Below are positions 8,398 to 15,259 of a stretch of 64,000 nt of DNA, piece after piece. Position 1 is the first letter of the stretch, and each line of letters opens with the position of its first letter. The notes beneath the pieces are model-generated. The model was not told the DNA's origin. It searched no databases and saw only the letters and a list, made by a program, of their open reading frames with translations. The position numbers and the translations under genes were made by a program. The stretch lies in assembly GCF_042657185.1 (NCBI RefSeq), contig NZ_JBHSNN010000008.1. One strand, 5' to 3'. This DNA is from Ureibacillus thermophilus (GTDB lineage: Bacteria > Bacillota > Bacilli > Bacillales_A > Planococcaceae).

Positions 8398-9342
8398 TTA
8401 GTCATGGTGAAGCTCTGTAATGATTTCCGGATTTTTCTCAATTTCATGAAGCTTTTTAAATGATGCGATGGATACTTCCACCATATCGTCTTCCGGTTCC
8501 TTTGTCGTTAATAATTGAAGCCATAATCCAGGATAGCCTAAATAGCATAACACCGGAACATCTCTTAAAGAATTGGTAAATTGCAGCACTTCATAAGAAA
8601 CGCCGATGACAACCGGAATCAGCAAAATGCGAATGACGACGCGGAACCATAATGGGTCAACCGGGAAGAATAAATAAATGAACATTCCGATGATGACCGT
8701 AAACAAGATAAAGCTGGAGCCGCAACGGTAATGCAATCTGGATTGTTTTTGAACGTTTTCAACGGTCAATTCAAGGCCGTTTTCGTAGCAATTAATCACT
8801 TTATGTTCTGCGCCGTGGTATTGGAACACTCGGCGAATAATTGGAGTCAATGAGATTAAATATAAATAAACAAGAAGCAAAACAAGTTTAAAGCCTGTTT
8901 CTAAAAAGATTTGCGGGTATTTTCCAGTAACCCATGGCGAAAATAATTCCGCAAGAAATACCGGAACGAGCGTAAAGACAAATTTTCCAAACAGAAAGGA
9001 AAGGACGCCGACAATAGCCACGCCAAAAATCATTTCCAGTTTCGATAACTCTGCGCCTTCTTGTTCTTCCCCCGGATCTACGTCATAGCGTTCGCTTGCA
9101 AATTGTAAATGTTTTGAACCAATTCCTGCCGATTCAATGATGGCAATATTGCCTCGTATAAAAGGAATTTTTTTCAACTTCTGCATCCAAGGTTTTGTTT
9201 CTTTTTTCGCATAGTAATATTCGATGGATTGATCGTTTCGGCGAATGGCAGAAACGGTATGTTCTTTTCCCCCAAACATGACACCTTCTAATAGTGCCTG
9301 TCCTCCATATATAGGTGTTTGATTGCTCAATGCTGACACCAC
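8398..9342 (-). CDS. yqhQ: DUF1385 family membrane protein YqhQ
   Basis: A 314-residue membrane protein of the DUF1385 family. It begins with the conserved YGGQALLEGVMFGGKEH segment. Several hydrophobic helices follow (about residues 112-140, 155-175, 210-255), and the conserved RRVFQYHGAEHKVINCYENG and HYRCGSSF motifs lie between them. The biochemical role is unknown; in B. subtilis yqhQ occupies the same place next to yqhR and the aroQ-efp block. GTG at 9342 is the longest start, with only a weak GAGAG upstream; the TTG at 9330 is an alternative. It is divergent from yqhR. Confidence 0.88.
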   Translation of the reverse strand: MVSALSNQTPIYGGQALLEGVMFGGKEHTVSAIRRNDQSIEYYYAKKETKPWMQKLKKIPFIRGNIAIIESAGIGSKHLQFASERYDVDPGEEQEGAELSKLEMIFGVAIVGVLSFLFGKFVFTLVPVFLAELFSPWVTGKYPQIFLETGFKLVLLLVYLYLISLTPIIRRVFQYHGAEHKVINCYENGLELTVENVQKQSRLHYRCGSSFILFTVIIGMFIYLFFPVDPLWFRVVIRILLIPVVIGVSYEVLQFTNSLRDVPVLCYLGYPGLWLQLLTTKEPEDDMVEVSIASFKKLHEIEKNPEIITELHHD

Positions 9343-9462
9343 TCTCTAACAAAATTTCATTCTACTAACTTTTTCATTTTACTAAATTTTCTTCAAAAGT
9401 ACTACGGTTACGCATAGGAAAATTCAATAATGGAAAAAATATATAAAAAAAGGAGTGAAATC

Positions 9463-9915
9463 ATGCTGTATTTAGCCTTCATTACTAGTTTGTTCGGTTC
9501 CATTTTTCTCACGGCGAGTATAAAAATGCTATCCGTATTCCATTTCATAGACTGGAATCCTATTGGGTTTGCAAAAAAGTATCATCTGTTTGAAGAAAGC
9601 CACCCCTTTATTAGCTGGCTGTTTTTGGCCGTCGTAATTTTTCTGATCAATTTTATTCTTTACTTAATCATGCAATATGTTCATCAAGTGCCTGCATTTA
9701 TCACTTCCTTAGTTATTGGAGGGTTGATTGCTGTCATTGCAGAATGGTTCATCTATGATTTGCCTGCCGAATTATACTCTTTTAAAAAACTATCAATTCC
9801 TTTTATTGTCATGGTGGTTATCACCGCAAGATTTATTTTTGAAACGGCTTCCTTCCATTATCAAGCGCAACTGGAACGAAATAGGTTGCCGTACAAGGAG
9901 TCTGTGATAAAATAA
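9463..9915 (+). CDS. yqhR: Conserved membrane protein YqhR
   Basis: A 150-residue protein with four predicted membrane segments (near the N-terminus, and about residues 45-70, 80-105 and 110-135). It sits where yqhR sits in B. subtilis, between yqhQ and the 3-dehydroquinate dehydratase gene. No catalytic motif is visible and the function is not known. ATG at 9463 has AAAAGGAG about seven bases upstream; the in-frame ATG at 9430 has no ribosome binding site and is rejected. Confidence 0.75.
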   Translation: MLYLAFITSLFGSIFLTASIKMLSVFHFIDWNPIGFAKKYHLFEESHPFISWLFLAVVIFLINFILYLIMQYVHQVPAFITSLVIGGLIAVIAEWFIYDLPAELYSFKKLSIPFIVMVVITARFIFETASFHYQAQLERNRLPYKESVIK

Positions 9916-9948
9916 AAATGGAATTTTCTTAAAAAAGGGGACTTGTGC

Positions 9949-10395
9949 ATGAAGTTATTAGTGTTGAACGGGCCGAATTTGAATCGGCTGGGCAAACGGG
10001 AGCCTGAAATTTACGGAACGGAAACGCTGGAAGATGTAAAAGAACGATGTGTTGCCTTGGCGAAAGAATTCAACGCAGAGATTGAATTTAAACAGTCCAA
10101 TCATGAAGGGGAGTTAATTGATTGGATTCATGAGGCGGAAGATGTTGGAATCGATGGCATCGTTTTTAATCCGGGAGCCTATACGCATACAAGCATTGCC
10201 TTAAGAGACGCCATTGCAAGCGTAAAGGTCCCGGTTATTGAAGTTCATATTTCCAATATACATAAAAGGGAAGAATTTCGTCATAAATCCCTTCTTGCAG
10301 CCGAATGTATCGGACAAATTTGTGGGTTAGGAACTTTTGGATATGAATTGGCATTGCGCAAGTTTTTACAAGATAAGGAAGGAACAATAGGATGA
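9949..10395 (+). CDS. aroQ: 3-dehydroquinate dehydratase, type II
   Basis: A 148-residue type II dehydroquinase of the shikimate pathway, removing water from 3-dehydroquinate. Family landmarks are LNGPNLNRLGKREPEIYG (with the catalytic-loop Arg and Tyr), QSNHEGELIDWIHEA, NPGAYTHTSIALRDA and EVHISNIHKREEFRHKS. The length is normal for the dodecameric type II enzyme. ATG at 9949 follows AAAAAAGGGG. It overlaps the next gene by ATGA, so the two are translationally coupled. It is yqhS in the B. subtilis order. Confidence 0.95.
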   Translation: MKLLVLNGPNLNRLGKREPEIYGTETLEDVKERCVALAKEFNAEIEFKQSNHEGELIDWIHEAEDVGIDGIVFNPGAYTHTSIALRDAIASVKVPVIEVHISNIHKREEFRHKSLLAAECIGQICGLGTFGYELALRKFLQDKEGTIG

Positions 10396-11453
10396 AAAGA
10401 ATTGAAAAATTAAGAAAAGAATTAGAAAGCCGTCAAGTGGATGCAATGCTTATTACAAATCCGTACAACCGCCGTTATATGACAGGGTTTACTGGAACAA
10501 GCGGGGCAGCCGTTGTATCCAAAAACGATGCGGTATTCATTACGGATTTTCGCTATACAGAACAGGCAAAAAAACAAGTGAAAGACTTTCGCATTATTCA
10601 GCAGGAATCTTCCATACTAAAGGAAGTAGCGAAAATTGCAGATGAATGGAAAATCAAAACTTTAGGTTTTGAAAAAGATACAATGACTTACGGAGAATTT
10701 GAATCCTATGAAAAAGTATTAAATGTGGAACTTGTCCCATTATCCGGTGTAATTGAAAAAATTCGCTTGATTAAGACCGATGAAGAGATTAAGATTATAA
10801 AGGTTGCATGTGAAATTGCTGATGCTGCATTTTCACACATTTTAAACTTTATTAAACCTGGCGTAACTGAGCTAGAAGTATCGAATGAGCTGGAATTTTT
10901 CATGCGCAAGCAAGGTGCATCGTCTTCTTCCTTCGATACCATTGTGGCAAGTGGTCTACGAAGCGCATTGCCTCACGGTGTTGCCACAGATAAAGTGATC
11001 GAAAAAGGCGATTTTGTCACCCTCGATTTCGGTGCAATATATAACGGCTATGTTTCCGACATGACGCGAACAATTGCCGTTGGACAGCCAAGTGCAAAAT
11101 TGGTTGAAATGTATAACGTGGTGTTAGAAGCCCAATTGTTGGCTATTGAAAAAATCAAACCGGGCATGAAAGGCATCGAAGCGGACAAAATTGCAAGGGA
11201 TTATTTGGCAGAAAGAGGCTATGGTGAGGCTTTCGGCCATTCTACAGGTCATGGAATAGGTTTAGAAGTCCATGAAGGTCCGAACTTGTCTTACCGTTCC
11301 GAGCAAGTTTTAGAGCCGAATATGGTAGTGACGGTCGAACCGGGCGTTTACTTGCCGGGTATTGGTGGAGTAAGAATTGAAGACGATATTGTCATTACGG
11401 AAACTGGCAATGAAAGATTGACTCATTCGCCGAAAGAATTAATTATCTTATAA
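10392..11453 (+). CDS. yqhT: M24-family Xaa-Pro aminopeptidase/dipeptidase
   Basis: A 353-residue M24 metallopeptidase predicted to cleave peptides at Xaa-Pro. It has an N-terminal creatinase-like domain (residues 1-120) and a C-terminal pita-bread domain with the dinuclear metal ligands: Asp in TLDFGAIYNGYVSDMTRT, His in GHSTGHGIGLEVHEGP, Glu in TVEPGVYLPG and Glu in VRIEDD. It is coupled to aroQ by an ATGA overlap and lies 16 bases before efp, as in B. subtilis, where the gene is yqhT. The exact peptide preference cannot be read from the sequence. Confidence 0.92.
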   Translation: MKRIEKLRKELESRQVDAMLITNPYNRRYMTGFTGTSGAAVVSKNDAVFITDFRYTEQAKKQVKDFRIIQQESSILKEVAKIADEWKIKTLGFEKDTMTYGEFESYEKVLNVELVPLSGVIEKIRLIKTDEEIKIIKVACEIADAAFSHILNFIKPGVTELEVSNELEFFMRKQGASSSSFDTIVASGLRSALPHGVATDKVIEKGDFVTLDFGAIYNGYVSDMTRTIAVGQPSAKLVEMYNVVLEAQLLAIEKIKPGMKGIEADKIARDYLAERGYGEAFGHSTGHGIGLEVHEGPNLSYRSEQVLEPNMVVTVEPGVYLPGIGGVRIEDDIVITETGNERLTHSPKELIIL

Positions 11454-11469
11454 TGATGGAGGAATATTG

Positions 11470-12030
11470 ATGATTTCAGTGAACGATTTTCGCACAGGGT
11501 TAACAATCATTGTTGATGGAGAATTATATCGTGTACTTGACTTCCAACACGTAAAACCTGGTAAAGGTGCAGCTTTTGTCCGCTCCAAATTGCGCAACTT
11601 GCGCAACGGGAACGTTGTAGAAAAAACGTTCCGCGCTGGTGAAAAAGTGGAAAAAGCGATGATTGAAAACCGCAAAATGCAATATTTATATGCACAAGGC
11701 GAATCTCATGTTTTCATGGACATGGAATCTTATGAACAAATCGAATTAAATGCGGACCAAATCGACTATGAGTTGAAATTCTTAAAAGAAAATATGGAAG
11801 TTTACATCATGACTTATCAAGGCGAAATGCTTGGGGTTGAACTTCCAAACACAGTAGAATTAAAAGTGGTTGAAACAGAACCAGGCATTAAAGGAGATAC
11901 AGCTTCGGGTGGTTCAAAACCTGCTACTCTTGAAACTGGTCTTGTGGTGCAAGTGCCATTCTTCGTTAACGAAGGCGATATATTAGTGATCAACACTTCT
12001 GATGGCTCTTATGTATCTCGTGCCAACTAA
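11470..12030 (+). CDS. efp: Elongation factor P
   Basis: A 186-residue EF-P, which relieves ribosome stalling at polyproline stretches. Three beta-domains are present: KOW-like residues 1-60, then two OB-like domains. The tip loop KPGKGAAFVRSK places Lys32 at the position that is modified in B. subtilis EF-P. The segments ELPNTVELKVVETEPGIKGDTAS and the C-terminal FVNEGD.I.INTSDGSYVSR are family signatures. ATG at 11470 has GGAGG upstream; a TTG three bases earlier is less likely. It is followed by a stack of terminator-like structures instead of spoIIIAA. Confidence 0.97.
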   Translation: MISVNDFRTGLTIIVDGELYRVLDFQHVKPGKGAAFVRSKLRNLRNGNVVEKTFRAGEKVEKAMIENRKMQYLYAQGESHVFMDMESYEQIELNADQIDYELKFLKENMEVYIMTYQGEMLGVELPNTVELKVVETEPGIKGDTASGGSKPATLETGLVVQVPFFVNEGDILVINTSDGSYVSRAN

Positions 12031-12115
12031 TGGAATGCAATGTTCAGAGGCTGGGACATAAACAAAAAATTAAAGGGGCAGTTGAAAGAGTTTTGATAAA
12101 AAATTGATATAACTA

Positions 12116-12250
12116 AAAATTGATTGGAGTGACGGGGCGACTCCTGCGGGAACAGCCCGTGTCTCGAGACACCGCAGGAGCGAAGTAATGAGCTCCGAGG
12201 AGGCTCGAGCCGGGCCCGCGGAAAGCGTCCCCGGAACGGAAATCAATTTT
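12116..12250. repeat. GC-rich palindromic intergenic repeat of the Bacillaceae type
   Basis: This 135-base unit is far richer in GC than its surroundings and is bounded by AAAATTGATT and AATCAATTTT. The core has CTCCTGCGG (12141-12149) paired with CCGCAGGAG (12172-12180) around a perfect 14-bp palindrome (12159-12172, centred on CTCGAG). A distal CCCGCGGAAAGCGTCCCC segment faces the left GGGGCGAC. I recognise this as a repeat scattered between genes in many Bacillaceae and Planococcaceae; its role is not known to me. Confidence 0.7.
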
Positions 12251-12261
12251 AATAACATATC

Positions 12262-12303
12262 AAAAAAACATCATTTTCTCCTTGGAGAAAATGATGTTTT
12301 TTT
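12262..12303. terminator. Bidirectional terminator hairpin
   Basis: Two 20-base arms (12262-12281 and 12284-12303) pair perfectly across a minimal loop. Each outer end is a run of seven A or T, so it could stop transcription on either strand. Confidence 0.75.
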
Positions 12304-12346
12304 AGATTTGTCCCAGCCTCTTTTTTATTGGGGATGAAAGATTTTG

Positions 12347-12375
12347 TGGACGTGAAAAGCACGTCCATTTTTTTT
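12347..12375 (+). terminator. Second terminator between efp and spoIIIAC
   Basis: TGGACGTG (12347-12354) pairs with CACGTCCA (12360-12367) over AAAAG, and eight T follow. It would insulate spoIIIAC from efp read-through. Confidence 0.75.
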
Positions 12376-12384
12376 AGGTTCTTG

Positions 12385-12413
12385 GTCTATTTAATTGAAC
12401 AAGCTCATATATT
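12385..12413 (+). promoter_or_regulatory. Possible sigma-E promoter of the spoIIIA operon
   Basis: GTCTATT (12385-12391) and CATATATT (12406-12413), 14 bases apart, resemble the -35 and -10 elements of mother-cell sigma-E promoters. They end 22 bases before the spoIIIAC start codon and follow a terminator, so spoIIIAC would be the first gene of its transcript. This is a motif match only. Confidence 0.45.
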
Positions 12414-12434
12414 GCTTTCACAAGGAGGAGTCAA

Positions 12435-12638
12435 ATGGAATTACAGGACGTATTAAGGGTGGCAGGAGTAGGACTAATCATAGCACTACTGCACGTCTTT
12501 TTCGATCAAGTAGGGAAGAAGGAATTTACGTTCTATATATTCTTCATCGCATATTTATATATGGCTGCAGAACTGATCAGATTCTTACGGCTTTTTTTCG
12601 GCGAAATAATGTTATTTTTCCAGTGGCTGACGAATTAA
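12435..12638 (+). CDS. spoIIIAC: Stage III sporulation protein AC
   Basis: A 67-residue membrane protein with two hydrophobic helices (about residues 8-25 and 32-62). The sequence DVLRVAGVGLIIALLHVF..QVGKKE matches SpoIIIAC, a subunit of the SpoIIIA-SpoIIQ channel that links mother cell and forespore during engulfment. Its length equals that of B. subtilis SpoIIIAC. AAGGAGG lies seven bases before the ATG. It is the first spoIIIA gene here; the upstream ATPase gene spoIIIAA and spoIIIAB are missing from this locus. Confidence 0.92.
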   Translation: MELQDVLRVAGVGLIIALLHVFFDQVGKKEFTFYIFFIAYLYMAAELIRFLRLFFGEIMLFFQWLTN

Positions 12639-12641
12639 GCG

Positions 12642-13019
12642 ATGACGATTTTAGTGTATGCCGTAATTTTACTACTGATTTTAATACTGATTAAAGAAAC
12701 GGTTCCAAAACTTTATTCACTCATTGCCATCATTTTCTTCTTTATTATATTGCATTTTCTTATATCCCAATCTGTACTTCCATTAATTGGACAAATCCTC
12801 TCCTATGTAAATTCAGTGCCCTATGTTCCTCAACTCGTCTATTCAGCTCTGTTTTATCAATTAGGGATATTTTTTAAAATGCTCTTCGAAGAACGGGAGC
12901 ATGAGACGATGGGGGAATTTGTAATGTTTTCGGTCCGGATCGTATTGCTCACTTATTGGGTTAATGAATTTGCAAAAGTGCTGTCAAGCTTTACCTCAAT
13001 ATTAGATAAGCTTCAATAA
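12642..13019 (+). CDS. spoIIIAD: Stage III sporulation protein AD
   Basis: A 125-residue protein with four hydrophobic segments. The C-terminal half (LIGQILSYVNSVPYVPQLVYSALFYQLGIF) and its position after spoIIIAC identify it as SpoIIIAD, an inner-membrane part of the SpoIIIA channel complex in the mother cell. It is close to full length. It begins three bases after the spoIIIAC stop, without a clear ribosome binding site, so translation is probably coupled. Confidence 0.85.
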   Translation: MTILVYAVILLLILILIKETVPKLYSLIAIIFFFIILHFLISQSVLPLIGQILSYVNSVPYVPQLVYSALFYQLGIFFKMLFEEREHETMGEFVMFSVRIVLLTYWVNEFAKVLSSFTSILDKLQ

Positions 13020-13030
13020 GGGGCTTTCAC

Positions 13031-13942
13031 ATGGATGAACTATTAAATATTTTTCTCGATCCATTAAAAATTGCAGGCAAATCGATCATATTGGTCCTCA
13101 CCTATTCCATATTGTTTCTCACTTTGGAAGCCTTTGTACCGCAATTTAAAAAATGGGGAGATACTTTATTCATTGTTGTCCTCGTGTTGACACTTGGACA
13201 AACTGTAATGGAAGCGTTCAGTTTAATGGGAGATATTGTGAATATTGCGAGTGACTTCTTTTTATCTATCACTCCAATCTTAATGTCGATTATCGTTGTG
13301 TTAAATGCAGTGTTTTCATTTATTGCTTGGAGCCCGATTGTCATTGCCATTTTTGAATTTTTGATATTGCTTTGCCAAAAGGTATTGCTTCCGGGAATTG
13401 TAATCGCCATGTTGCTTGACTTTTGTACAAGATTTATTGGGGAAATGTCCTTCTCAAAAGCTTCGGATTTAATCCGCGGCACGGTAATGACGCTAATTAC
13501 CGCATCGCTTCTATTGTTAGTTGCCTTTTTATCCTTTGCGGGAGTGGCCTTTTTTACGGTGGATAAAGCCATTGCAAGCCCTGTAAAAAAGGTGATTGAA
13601 CAGACAATTCCGATTGTTGGTTCATTAATAGTGGAAGGATTTTCAATATTCCAAAAATACCAATCGGCAGCAACTACTTTTGCAGGATTCAGTGCTATGA
13701 CCGCCTTTTGGATGGCTGCTTTTTATCCTGCTGGAAAGCTTTTGATTCACGCCATGACTTTTAAAATTTTGGCTGCCATTGTAGAGCCATTTTCAGGAGG
13801 AACGATCAGTGGGTTTCTTGATGATATTGGAAAGTCGCTGCTCATCTTGTGTGCATCCGCCATTTTGTTGGGGATTGCCTTCGTCTTCATGTGGCTCATC
13901 TTTATGATTATCTTGCAGCTAGGGGTGGGGAAAAGTTTTTGA
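13031..13942 (+). CDS. spoIIIAE: Stage III sporulation protein AE, shortened form
   Basis: A 303-residue polytopic membrane protein with about seven hydrophobic segments. The pattern and the C-terminal features (AAFYPAGKLLIHAMTFKILAAIVEPFSGG) match SpoIIIAE, the large membrane subunit of the SpoIIIA complex. The B. subtilis protein is about 400 residues and starts with a signal peptide and an extracytoplasmic region. Here that N-terminal 100 or so residues are lacking, and the gene begins directly with DELLNIFLDPLKIAGKS, which aligns to the first conserved membrane region. It lies 11 bases after spoIIIAD; the stop overlaps the next small gene. Confidence 0.85.
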   Translation: MDELLNIFLDPLKIAGKSIILVLTYSILFLTLEAFVPQFKKWGDTLFIVVLVLTLGQTVMEAFSLMGDIVNIASDFFLSITPILMSIIVVLNAVFSFIAWSPIVIAIFEFLILLCQKVLLPGIVIAMLLDFCTRFIGEMSFSKASDLIRGTVMTLITASLLLLVAFLSFAGVAFFTVDKAIASPVKKVIEQTIPIVGSLIVEGFSIFQKYQSAATTFAGFSAMTAFWMAAFYPAGKLLIHAMTFKILAAIVEPFSGGTISGFLDDIGKSLLILCASAILLGIAFVFMWLIFMIILQLGVGKSF

Positions 13943-14076
13943 TCAAATTAATCGCCATTATATTAATTGGAAAATGTTTGCTGCTGCTCGCTGGTGAAAG
14001 TGAGATGATGGTTTATGTCAAACTAGCAACCTTTTTAATCGTCATCACCACTTTGTTAGATTTTCTAAATCTATAA
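13939..14076 (+). CDS. spoIIIAF: 45-residue membrane protein, probable remnant form of SpoIIIAF
   Basis: This small gene starts with TTG at 13939, overlapping the spoIIIAE stop by four bases, and has GGGGTGGGG upstream. It encodes 45 residues with two hydrophobic segments. The second half (EMMVYVKLATFLIVITTLLDFL) resembles the second membrane helix of SpoIIIAF (SMQKYAKMVVSLLLIVVML in B. subtilis). The roughly 150-residue soluble domain of the B. subtilis protein is absent, and no shifted frame downstream restores it. Identification rests on position and this short similarity, so it could also be an unrelated small protein. Confidence 0.55.
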   Translation: MIKLIAIILIGKCLLLLAGESEMMVYVKLATFLIVITTLLDFLNL

Positions 14077-14145
14077 AGCATAGAGCTTGTACTTTCTTCA
14101 TACAATGTTTTGAACATTAGGGAAAGGGGGCGCTAAGAACGTGAG

Positions 14146-14544
14146 GTGGAAAAGAAATGGACAAAGTTAAACTTCTTAATCATTCCGATTGCAGTTCTAG
14201 CGTTCATTCTGTACATTTCATCAACAAGTGATTCTGCCAGCGGGTTTGAAACTCTTTCGCCTGAAGGTAGACTTGAACAAGCTTTAAGTGAAATAGAAGG
14301 TGTTGGAAAAGTAAAGGTTTACTTTCATTATGATGAAAACCCATCGAAATCCAATGAGACATTAAGCAACTATTTCCGCTCAACCAATCAAACCACTACT
14401 ATATCAGGATTGCTCATCGTTTCGGAAGGGGCCAAAAATCCAGCAATTCAAAGGCAGCTTCTTGAAACGGTCAGCAAAGTCATGCAAATGCCTGCTCATC
14501 GAATTATGATTGTACCGATGGAAAGTAAAGGAGATGAACAATGA
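14146..14544 (+). CDS. spoIIIAG: Stage III sporulation protein AG, shortened form
   Basis: A 132-residue protein with one N-terminal membrane helix (about residues 9-25) and a ring-building-motif domain (LEQALSEIEGVGKVKVYFHY, then SGLLIVSEGAKNPAIQRQLLETVSKVMQMPAHRI). In B. subtilis SpoIIIAG (229 residues) these halves are separated by a long insertion that forms the beta-triangle and the barrel of the ring. Here only about 24 residues connect them. The GTG at 14146 is the likely start, with a weak ribosome binding site. It overlaps spoIIIAH by ATGA. Confidence 0.88.
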   Translation: MEKKWTKLNFLIIPIAVLAFILYISSTSDSASGFETLSPEGRLEQALSEIEGVGKVKVYFHYDENPSKSNETLSNYFRSTNQTTTISGLLIVSEGAKNPAIQRQLLETVSKVMQMPAHRIMIVPMESKGDEQ

Positions 14545-15083
14545 AGGTTAAAAGAAGAACAGTATGGCTATTAACATTATTAAGTTTAGCGGCTGTGATT
14601 TCAGTGTATTATGTATTTGAACCAAATCGCAATGTGAATTTAATGACTATCTTTACAGATGGAACACTTGAAGAAACAACATTGACAAGCGTTGATAAAG
14701 AAGAAACAACAACGACTACTGTATCAGAAAGCCATTTATTTGAGGATTTGAGAATGGAAATTGCTAATGAACGAAGCCAATTAAGAGAGCAGTTGACACA
14801 AAAAATTGCATCCGATGATTTAAGTACAGAGGAAAAGAATGAAGCTTTTAATGAAATGAATGAGCTCATTAAGAAAGAATCAGCAGAAGCAATGCTGGAA
14901 ATGCTTATTGAATCCTTAGGCTATTCCGATGCATTAGTCCATGTTCAGGATGATAAAGTGACAGTAACAGTGTTATCAGATGAAATTTCAAAATCTCAAG
15001 CAGATGAAATTATTTATCTTGTTCGCCAAAAAGTAGAAGATATTAGTAATGTGACAGTAAGTGTTCAATCAAATTATTATTAA
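14541..15083 (+). CDS. spoIIIAH: Stage III sporulation protein AH
   Basis: A 180-residue protein with an N-terminal membrane helix (about residues 7-25), a Glu/Thr-rich linker, and a C-terminal ring-building domain (about residues 85-178) ending in ADEIIYLVRQKVEDISNVTVSVQ. In B. subtilis SpoIIIAH (218 residues) this domain faces the intermembrane space and binds forespore SpoIIQ. It is somewhat shorter here, mostly in the linker. It is coupled to spoIIIAG by ATGA and is the last gene of the operon. Confidence 0.9.
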   Translation: MKVKRRTVWLLTLLSLAAVISVYYVFEPNRNVNLMTIFTDGTLEETTLTSVDKEETTTTTVSESHLFEDLRMEIANERSQLREQLTQKIASDDLSTEEKNEAFNEMNELIKKESAEAMLEMLIESLGYSDALVHVQDDKVTVTVLSDEISKSQADEIIYLVRQKVEDISNVTVSVQSNYY

Positions 15084-15127
15084 AATAATAATATTGATGA
15101 AAAGTATGTTCTATAACAGAAGGCGCG

Positions 15128-15163
15128 CAGTGCTTCGTTTACGCAACGAATGCACTGTTTTTT
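15128..15163 (+). terminator. Terminator of the spoIIIA operon
   Basis: CAGTGC plus TTCGTT (15128-15139) pairs with AACGAA plus GCACTG around TACGC, with one unpaired base. Six T follow at 15158-15163. Confidence 0.75.
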
Positions 15164-15259
15164 GCGCGTTTTATAGAAAAATTAAAAATATTGTTTCAAA
15201 TTTTGTCGAAAGGATATAAAATGTTTATTGTACTGAAAAAAAAAGAAGGGGTGTCTATC

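Larger units (their letters stand above)
12046..12321. repeat. Nested inverted-repeat element between efp and spoIIIAC
   Basis: The outer arms AGAGGCTGGGACA (12046-12058) and TGTCCCAGCCTCT (12309-12321) are perfect 13-bp inverted repeats, and a T run follows the right arm. Inside lie a second pair of 10-bp arms (12116-12125 and 12241-12250), a GC-rich palindromic core, and a 20-bp hairpin. It fills the place where spoIIIAA and spoIIIAB are expected. Similar arms flank intergenic repeats in other Bacillales, to my knowledge. The function is unknown; a composite terminator or a mobile repeat is possible. Confidence 0.75.

Noticed and set aside
12070..12258. A 62-codon minus-strand reading frame across the repeat between efp and spoIIIAC
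   Set aside because: It lies entirely within the palindromic repeat element, has no ribosome binding site, and reads the GC-rich core. Such frames arise wherever this repeat occurs.
13943..14145. Possible frameshift that would restore a full SpoIIIAF
   Set aside because: All frames after the 45-residue gene were considered; the remaining 70 bases before spoIIIAG are too short to hold the missing soluble domain.
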